DNA from: Candidatus Zixiibacteriota bacterium
GTDB taxonomy: Bacteria; Zixibacteria; MSB-5A5; JAABVY01; JAHJOQ01
NCBI GenBank assembly: GCA_024275215.1
Contig: JAJRZO010000081.1
Coordinates: 1-11,523 of the forward strand
Length of the DNA stretch: 11,523 nucleotides
Direction of reading: 5' to 3'
This document shows, piece after piece, positions 7,479 to 11,523 of this stretch (position 1 is its first letter; each line of letters opens with the position of its first letter). A model generated the notes under the pieces. That model searched no databases. It saw only the letters and a list, made by a program, of their open reading frames with translations, and was not told the origin of the DNA. The position numbers were made by a program, and so were the translations under genes.

Positions 7479-8150
7479 ATGGTACAAGCCAAAACAAGCA
7501 AACTTATACGTATCGGGATATTCTATGACGGTAGTTATTTTTTCAAAGTAAGCAACTTCTATAAGTTTGGACACCCGCGCAAAGCGAGATTGTCATTGGG
7601 TGGTATCCATGATTTTGTTCGTGCGAAGGTAGCCGAATTGGAAAATGTTGACGAGCAATACTGTCACATCATAGGGGCTCACTATTTCCGCGGGAGACTT
7701 TCCGCACAAGCAGCCACCGCGACAGATCAACTCGGCAAGGAGAGAATGTTCGATGATGTTCTTATCAGATCAGGTATTCTGACACACTATCTCCCGCTGG
7801 ATGAAACCAATTATCAACGCCCTGTCGAAAAGGGTATCGATGTAATGCTTTCTGTCGAAGCGCTCGATCTGACCTTTCATAAACAATTCGATGTTGTCGT
7901 CCTCGTAGCGTGCGATGGCGATTATGTCTCCCTTATAAGGAAGATCAATGGTTTCGGAACGAGGGTGATGCTGTTGGCATGGGATTTCAGCTATGAATTC
8001 GAGACCGAGTCAAAATCGGTTAGAAAAGAACATACGAGAGTATCTCAGTCACTGTTGAATACAGTGACATATCCAATCATGATGTCGAGACTGATCGACG
8101 ACCGGACATCCTCACGCGACGCAATCGTCAACGGACTGTTCGTTAATTAG
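7479..8150 (+). CDS. NYN-domain (LabA/DUF88-like, PIN-fold) putative ribonuclease
   Basis: A 223-residue soluble protein of the NYN group, PIN-like metal-dependent nucleases thought to act on RNA. The visible acidic centre is Asp17 in IGIFYDGSY, Asp121 in EKGIDVMLSVEAL, and Asp146/Asp148 in ACDGDYVSLIRK, followed by the strand GTRVMLLAWDF. These match the family layout: first strand Asp, central K-G-x-D helix, then C/S-x-D-x-D. No signal peptide or membrane segment is present. A C-terminal tail after about 190 (PIMMSRLIDDRTSSRDAI) is not part of the core domain. The ATG follows AGGAGG (7469-7474) by only 4 nt. The gene is transcribed alone and ends at a strong terminator. The RNA target and biological role are unknown from sequence. 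Confidence 0.88.
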   Translation: MVQAKTSKLIRIGIFYDGSYFFKVSNFYKFGHPRKARLSLGGIHDFVRAKVAELENVDEQYCHIIGAHYFRGRLSAQAATATDQLGKERMFDDVLIRSGILTHYLPLDETNYQRPVEKGIDVMLSVEALDLTFHKQFDVVVLVACDGDYVSLIRKINGFGTRVMLLAWDFSYEFETESKSVRKEHTRVSQSLLNTVTYPIMMSRLIDDRTSSRDAIVNGLFVN

Positions 8151-8173
8151 AAGATATTGGAATAGAATATCCG

Positions 8174-8205
8174 GAGAAAGGGCCGCAACTATGCGGCCCT
8201 TTCTC
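8174..8205. terminator. Strong bidirectional intrinsic terminator
   Basis: A perfect 14-bp stem: GAGAAAGGGCCGCA (8174-8187), loop ACTA (8188-8191), TGCGGCCCTTTCTC (8192-8205). It sits between the convergent NYN gene (stop 8150) and the Spy-like gene (stop 8226). The A/T-rich outer part of the stem supplies a short T-run on both strands, so it can end transcription from either side. Confidence 0.85.
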
Positions 8206-8225
8206 GTGATCTAATTTAGATAAAA

Positions 8226-8801
8226 TTAATTACCGTCATTGTTCCACGGACAATCTCCGAAACGAGGGGTATCGGGAGCATCGCCGAACATCATACAATC
8301 ATCATCCATCATACCCATGCCGGGACCACCATGCCCGCGCGGATGACATCCGCCCTCTCCGGGGCCGCCGAACGGCATAGCTTCGAGCTTCGCTTTCTGC
8401 TCATCGGTGAGCATATTGCGAAACGCGATCCGCGAATGGATTTTGATCTTCTGCATATTGGTTCTGATCGCTGACATCTGATCGATTTTTCTGTCGATTT
8501 CTGCCTGTGAAGCACCGTTACGCATCATCTCATGCAATTCAAGGCGTGCAAGTTTAAGATCAGCTTTGATCGGGATTATCTTCTTCTGTGTTTCCAGACG
8601 CATCTCACGTGCCTGCTTGATCTGATCGGGCGTCAATTCGAGCGCTTTCATCATCATTCCGTTTCCCGGACCGCATCCTTTCTGGAATTTCTCACCGCCG
8701 GGACCACCACCATGCCCCATACATTTCTGTGCGTTGGCAGTCACTCCACCGAACACGAAAAGCGTGATGATTAACAATGTCAGGATTCCTGTCTTTTTCA
8801 T
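8226..8801 (-). CDS. Spy/CpxP-like periplasmic protein, Met/His/Cys-rich
   Basis: A 191-residue exported protein. Residues 1-24 are a signal peptide (MKK, a hydrophobic core, ANA before Gln25). The central part is helical and carries the two LTxxQ-type motifs of the Spy/CpxP/ZraP group: LTPDQ (56-60) and LTDEQ (131-135). These families are periplasmic chaperones or metal-responsive proteins. Flanking regions are rich in Gly and in metal ligands: Cys27, His30, Cys43 and Met49-51 on the N side, and Cys152-His153, His157, several Met, Cys169 and Cys184 on the C side. This suggests binding of a soft or transition metal, which is inference. It is last in the sigma-factor operon. The ATG follows AAGGAGGT with 7-8 nt spacing, one base after the upstream stop, so translation is probably coupled. 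Confidence 0.82.
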   Translation of the reverse strand: MKKTGILTLLIITLFVFGGVTANAQKCMGHGGGPGGEKFQKGCGPGNGMMMKALELTPDQIKQAREMRLETQKKIIPIKADLKLARLELHEMMRNGASQAEIDRKIDQMSAIRTNMQKIKIHSRIAFRNMLTDEQKAKLEAMPFGGPGEGGCHPRGHGGPGMGMMDDDCMMFGDAPDTPRFGDCPWNNDGN

Positions 8802-8802
8802 T

Positions 8803-9525
8803 TCAGATACCTCCTTCGGGAGACTTGTCGTTCCCGGTAACGATTTTGTTGCAACTTTGTCTTGTTTTCTCTCTGTGCATTCCGTTGCAATTGTAATTGC
8901 AATAATTGGGCGGAACTTCAGTAGTCATGATATTTTCTATCATCATCTCGGGAGCGCATGACTCCTGACTTTCAGTTTGTGTCATATATGATGAACCAAC
9001 TAATCCGATCATACCAATCGGCGGCCCCGGTCTCCTTCCATCGCCACATCGCCTTCCCCAGTGACCACGTTTCTCTCTGTGCCTTCCCATTTCTCCTTCG
9101 AGTATTCCGAAAAGCTCGCGCCTTTGGCGAGGAGTGAGCACCCTTCCTTCTTCCAGCATGTATGTGATCGCTCTTCTGTGAAGCTGGCTCTGGATATCTC
9201 CGATAGAATCGACGAGTCCGAAAATCAGCGTCGTATCGGGAGACTCCTCGTGCATTGCTTCAAACAGGCTTTTCCTGAGTCTGTCAAGATGATCAGCCAG
9301 TGGGTGCGTGCTTTCAAAAAACTCCCTGCGAGAATCCCTCATATGTTGCCTTTGTTCCTTGTCAAGACCGATTCTGTCAAAGAATCTCATCTCGCATTCG
9401 CCGCGTTCGCCGGGAGGCATCGGGAATCCGCCGCGTGACCATCTCATGTATGCAACTGTCGAAATTGCGGTCAGATTGAATATGGTCAGTAGAACGATCG
9501 CAAATATGAACAGCTTTTTTTTCAT
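8803..9525 (-). CDS. CnrX/ZraP-like periplasmic heavy-metal sensor (Metal_resist-type)
   Basis: A 240-residue protein with one N-terminal hydrophobic segment (about 5-26) that could be a signal anchor or an uncleaved signal. The periplasmic part has the helical-hairpin pattern of the Metal_resist/CnrX group: DRIGLDKEQRQHMRDSRREF (50-69), a second helix to about 92, a third around 98-124, and LTPRQ (130-134), where LTxxQ normally closes the fold. His and Met in the helices (His61, Met62, His74, His79, Met91, His92, His116) are possible ligands. Oddly, residues about 165-240 form a long Cys-containing tail (Cys190, 209, 213, 225) unlike the core. The gene overlaps the anti-sigma stop as ATGA, with AGGAGG upstream, and is probably the sensor acting on that anti-sigma factor. 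The metal identity is unknown. Confidence 0.72.
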   Translation of the reverse strand: MKKKLFIFAIVLLTIFNLTAISTVAYMRWSRGGFPMPPGERGECEMRFFDRIGLDKEQRQHMRDSRREFFESTHPLADHLDRLRKSLFEAMHEESPDTTLIFGLVDSIGDIQSQLHRRAITYMLEEGRVLTPRQRRELFGILEGEMGRHREKRGHWGRRCGDGRRPGPPIGMIGLVGSSYMTQTESQESCAPEMMIENIMTTEVPPNYCNYNCNGMHREKTRQSCNKIVTGNDKSPEGGI

Positions 9526-10019
9526 GATTCATTACCTCCTGCGACATCGTTGTCAGCAGTCAGATCAAAGTAGATATCTGCGAGCGAACCAACCGGAAGA
9601 TCCTCGAAGCTGTCGAGACCGTAGTCATCAAGAAGCTCCGCTGACTCATCAACCGAATCATCGGCTACAGTCGGGACATTAGCGAATTTGTATCCCGAAA
9701 AGACAGCAAGAAGAAGAGCGACGACAATCGCAGCAGGCTGAAACGTTGGGAAGAGCTTTCTCCAGAACGGCTTCGCTGATTCCCTGTCGATTACATCATC
9801 GAGCCGCGCTCCGAGCCTGGTCTTGAAAAACGGCGGTGGTTCGAGTTCCTTAATCTTGTCGACATCGACACTCGTCCATATAGCGTTGAAATCCTCAACC
9901 AGCTTGCGGCAGGAAGCGCATGATTTGATATGCTGCCTGATCTGCTCGGCAGTTTCATCGTCCAATTGCTGTTCGATGAAATCAACGAGTTTTTCTTCTA
10001 TGAGCCTGCAATCTTTCAC
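9522..10019 (-). CDS. Anti-sigma factor with N-terminal zinc finger (zf-HC2) and one membrane segment
   Basis: A 165-residue single-pass membrane protein. The cytoplasmic N-terminus carries the zinc-binding anti-sigma (ZAS) motif His30-x3-Cys34-x2-Cys37, with Cys4 as a plausible further ligand. A basic/aromatic stretch (82-94) leads into the membrane segment at about 95-112, followed by a short acidic periplasmic tail (118-165) with no enzymatic domain. Family knowledge says such proteins bind and silence the ECF sigma factor encoded next to them, here 56 bp upstream. The start is GTG at 10019 with GGAGG 5-6 nt before it; no in-frame ATG lies close. The stop overlaps the next gene's ATG by four bases, which fits fixed stoichiometry with the periplasmic sensor. 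Confidence 0.9.
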   Translation of the reverse strand: MKDCRLIEEKLVDFIEQQLDDETAEQIRQHIKSCASCRKLVEDFNAIWTSVDVDKIKELEPPPFFKTRLGARLDDVIDRESAKPFWRKLFPTFQPAAIVVALLLAVFSGYKFANVPTVADDSVDESAELLDDYGLDSFEDLPVGSLADIYFDLTADNDVAGGNES

Positions 10020-10075
10020 ATCAACCTCCGTCTATATCAAAGACACTGATATTCGAGAATACTTGCACACTTTTA

Positions 10076-10657
10076 TCATTTTCCCAGTTTTCTGATGATG
10101 GATTTTCTGAGATGTTGCTTTGCCCTGTGGATTCGTGACTCGACGGCTGATAGAGAAATCCCGAGGAATTGCGCGATTTCTTCGTATGGCATACCATCGA
10201 GTTTGTGCAGTGAAAACGGTTTACTGAGTTTCTCCGGTAATTCTGCGATTGCACCATAAAGAATTGCCGCATTCCGAACGATTTCGAGGCTCCTGTCCGG
10301 TCTGTCCGAATCTTTACCGGGCATTGTTTCCCCAATGTTACGCCCTGAGCCTGATAATTCCATCGCGATTATGCCGGGTTTTCTATTATCCCGTATATAA
10401 TTGAGAGACTTGTTGTGTGCGATCCGAAGAATCCATGTCGACAGCGATGATTCGCCCCGAAACCTGTCGATGTTTCGGAAAACATCCACGAAGACATCCT
10501 GAGCGATGTCCTCAGAGTCCATCTTGTTGCCTGTCAAGCGATAACAGAGATTCAAAACGCGTTTGGAGTGTTTATCGACAAGTGTGTCGAATGCTCCCCT
10601 GTCACCCGATTTGATCTTGTCGATCAATTCCCATTCGTCTGAGTGCTTACTTGTCAT
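10076..10657 (-). CDS. ECF-family RNA polymerase sigma factor
   Basis: Numbered from the chosen start, sigma region 2 spans about 22-91, including EDIAQDVFVDVFRNIDRFRG and STWILRIAHNKSLNYIRDN. Region 4 spans about 135-189, with AIAELPEKL and the helix-turn-helix YEEIAQFLGISLSAVESRIHRAKQHL. There is no region 1 or 3, which defines an ECF (group IV) factor. It heads a four-gene operon with its anti-sigma factor, so it probably directs transcription of stress genes and perhaps of its own operon. The start is uncertain: ATG 10657 (193 residues) gives the usual short lead before DEWELIDKIKSGD, ATG 10672 adds five residues and TTG 10702 gives 208. None has a clear SD. The stop is TGA at 10076-10078. 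Confidence 0.93.
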   Translation of the reverse strand: MTSKHSDEWELIDKIKSGDRGAFDTLVDKHSKRVLNLCYRLTGNKMDSEDIAQDVFVDVFRNIDRFRGESSLSTWILRIAHNKSLNYIRDNRKPGIIAMELSGSGRNIGETMPGKDSDRPDRSLEIVRNAAILYGAIAELPEKLSKPFSLHKLDGMPYEEIAQFLGISLSAVESRIHRAKQHLRKSIIRKLGK

Positions 10658-10702
10658 AGGCAGGATAGACATTACTACAGATTCGACACCAATGAAAGGC
10701 AA

Positions 10703-11024
10703 AACTTGCTAAAAATCTGACTCTGGTGAACTGATGACCAATGACAGGCATATAAATAGTGAAGCCCGCTCGCGGATGGACGAGACGGGCTTCGGGCATG
10801 TTAAGCAGTGAAGGTATAAATGAGATAGCGGATATGCCTAATATACTTATGATACAGCCCTCATGCAAGCGAAAAGTGGACTGTATATGCCAGAATTTGG
10901 ATCGGAGAAGTGGTTTTTGTCAGGCGATGAGTGAGACCCTTGTATCTCTATCGCCGCAAGTTGATTAGTTGATTGATCTCGATGGCTGGAGACTGCATTG
11001 TAATTTGATGTTTCACAAGAAACC
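10703..11024. other. Divergent intergenic region between sigma operon and thioredoxin-like gene
   Basis: No supported gene; a possible 69-codon plus-strand frame from 10759 has no SD and no protein-like features. The clearest element is the hairpin at 10761-10793. GGCATATA (10747-10754) and TATATGCC (10884-10891) are inverted copies 130 bp apart. No convincing ECF-type promoter (GGAAC / GTC-like boxes) was found upstream of the sigma gene. Confidence 0.45.
10761..10793. other. Long interrupted hairpin upstream of the sigma operon
   Basis: GAAGCCCG (10761-10768) pairs with CGGGCTTC (10786-10793), and inside it CTCG (10769-10772) pairs with CGAG (10781-10784), leaving one bulged A and an 8-nt loop. 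On the minus strand it is followed by ACTATTTATATG, a poor T-tract. It might be an attenuator or terminator in the sigma leader, or a protein-binding site; the sequence does not decide. Confidence 0.45.
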
Positions 11025-11052
11025 TTGACATACGCTTAATTTCCGTTAACTA
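11025..11052 (+). promoter_or_regulatory. Possible promoter of the thioredoxin-like selenoprotein gene
   Basis: TTGACA (11025-11030) is a perfect -35 box. The best partner at 15-16 nt spacing is TTAACT/TAACTA (11046-11052), a weak -10. The ATG at 11088 is about 30 nt further on, preceded by AAGGA (11075-11079) with 8 nt spacing. Confidence 0.35.
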
Positions 11053-11087
11053 ACTGTGTAGAAAACAGCAAAGCAAGGAAAGAAATC

Positions 11088-11523
11088 ATGCGAATACAAA
11101 TCTCTATCCTTTTACTTATCGTTTTCACTGCTCTGGCATCAACAGGAACTTCAGCCACATTCGAGGAGGCAAAGGCGCTTTCGGCGCAGAGCGGGAAACC
11201 GGTACTCCTTGAATTTATACGCGAGGACTGAGAGTATTGCCAACTCGCCGCTCGTGAAGCGGAAAGCGAAAGAGATGTCAAGAGTGTGCTTACGTATGTT
11301 GTACATCTTCCTGTCAATGTTCTCGATGAAAAGAACTCACCTTTGGTGGAAGAATACGATGTCGGCACAACATATCCCGTATTCATCCTGACAAACTCAA
11401 AGGGTGAAATTATCACTCGCTGGACAGGATACACCGGTGGGGGCAAGGGATTTATCAAAAGATTGCTGGCTGCTCTCAAGGATCAGCGAACGATTCCTGA
11501 GCGAATCGAACAATTCGAGAGTA
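11088..11523 (+). CDS. Exported thioredoxin-fold protein, predicted selenoprotein with UxxC motif (3' end outside window)
   Basis: Read through one TGA, the frame from ATG 11088 gives 145 residues and runs off the window. Residues 1-23 are a signal peptide (MRIQ, hydrophobic core, TSA before Thr24). KPVLLEF (37-43) is the usual thioredoxin strand before the active site. The TGA (11229-11231) is codon 48 and gives U48-E-Y-C51, exactly the place of the first Cys in a CxxC motif. Downstream are the expected helix (AAREAESERDVKSVL), a strand HLPVNVLD, YDVGTTYPVFIL with the cis-proline at 97, then the strand KGEIITRWTGY. No other stop occurs in 97 following codons. SD AAGGA is 8 nt upstream. The role is probably extracytoplasmic thiol/selenol redox chemistry. 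Alternatives are a Cys-to-stop nonsense mutation or a sequencing error. Known Sec-containing thioredoxin-like proteins make Sec plausible. Confidence 0.72.
11248..11262 (+). promoter_or_regulatory. Candidate bacterial SECIS element
   Basis: In the coding region, CCGCT (11248-11252), loop CGTGA (11253-11257) and AGCGG (11258-11262) form a perfect 5-bp stem with a 5-nt loop. The stem starts 16 nt after the TGA, and the loop carries G in its second position followed by T. As I recall the bacterial SECIS consensus, a short stem-loop with a G early in the loop sits about 16-37 nt after UGA, so this fits. CTC (11244-11246) with GAG (11272-11274) could add a lower stem. It would recruit SelB carrying Sec-tRNA. 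Confidence 0.55.

Noticed and set aside
10747..10891. GGCATATA / TATATGCC as paired operator sites
   Set aside because: Eight-base inverted copies 130 bp apart in AT-rich DNA can arise by chance, and no third copy or link to a promoter was seen.
11088..11231. The thioredoxin-like gene as a pseudogene ending at codon 47
   Set aside because: The stop is a lone TGA exactly at the redox Cys position, the frame stays open and conserved afterwards, and a SECIS-like hairpin follows. Not excluded, but less likely than Sec.
11036..11479. 147-codon minus-strand frame at the right edge
   Set aside because: It is antisense to the thioredoxin-like gene. Its Ser/Arg-rich composition and lack of SD, against a coherent signal peptide and thioredoxin strand pattern on the plus strand, make it a shadow.

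Overview
The window looks like a chromosomal segment of an uncultured Gram-negative-type bacterium of the FCB group. My best guess is candidate phylum Zixibacteria or a close relative. The grounds are a large exported LVIVD-repeat protein ending in a doubled dockerin-like motif (GDADxSGxxDIDDVVYLINYIFAGG), periplasmic Spy/CnrX-type proteins, Shine-Dalgarno (SD) sites of the AGGAGG type, and moderate GC. This is inference from protein style, not a database match. No phage, transposase or CRISPR array is visible.

Layout. Positions 1-151 hold a gene-free composite palindromic repeat whose outer arms are inverted copies of each other. A MEMO1-family gene (amrB, 265-1158, +) follows, then a complete tRNA-Glu(CTC) (1296-1371) with its own terminator. 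Convergent to these is a 1232-residue secreted protein (1522-5220, -): signal peptide, about 13 LVIVD-type repeats, two fibronectin-III-like domains, a LamG-like domain and a C-terminal dockerin-like pair. A Na+/alanine-glycine symporter (5691-7031, +, TTG start) and an NYN-domain putative RNase (7479-8150, +), preceded by two micro-ORFs, come next. A strong 14-bp bidirectional terminator (8174-8205) separates the NYN gene from a four-gene minus-strand operon.

The operon reads right to left: ECF sigma factor (10076-10657), zinc-finger anti-sigma factor (9522-10019), CnrX/ZraP-like membrane-anchored periplasmic sensor (8803-9525) and a Spy/CpxP-like periplasmic protein (8226-8801). The last three genes are joined by a 4-base overlap and a 1-base gap. 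The set reads as an envelope or metal-stress circuit: a periplasmic sensor acts on an anti-sigma factor that holds the sigma factor, with a chaperone or metal-binding protein as output.

The most interesting locus is at the right edge. A plus-strand gene starting at 11088 encodes an exported thioredoxin-fold protein. Its frame is interrupted by a single TGA (11229-11231) exactly where the first Cys of the CxxC redox motif belongs, giving U-E-Y-C. The frame stays open to the window end with conserved thioredoxin features (a YP cis-proline region), and a bacterial-SECIS-like hairpin with G in its apical loop lies 16 nt after the TGA. I interpret it as a selenoprotein that ordinary ORF calling splits and misses. 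It is divergent from the sigma-factor operon.
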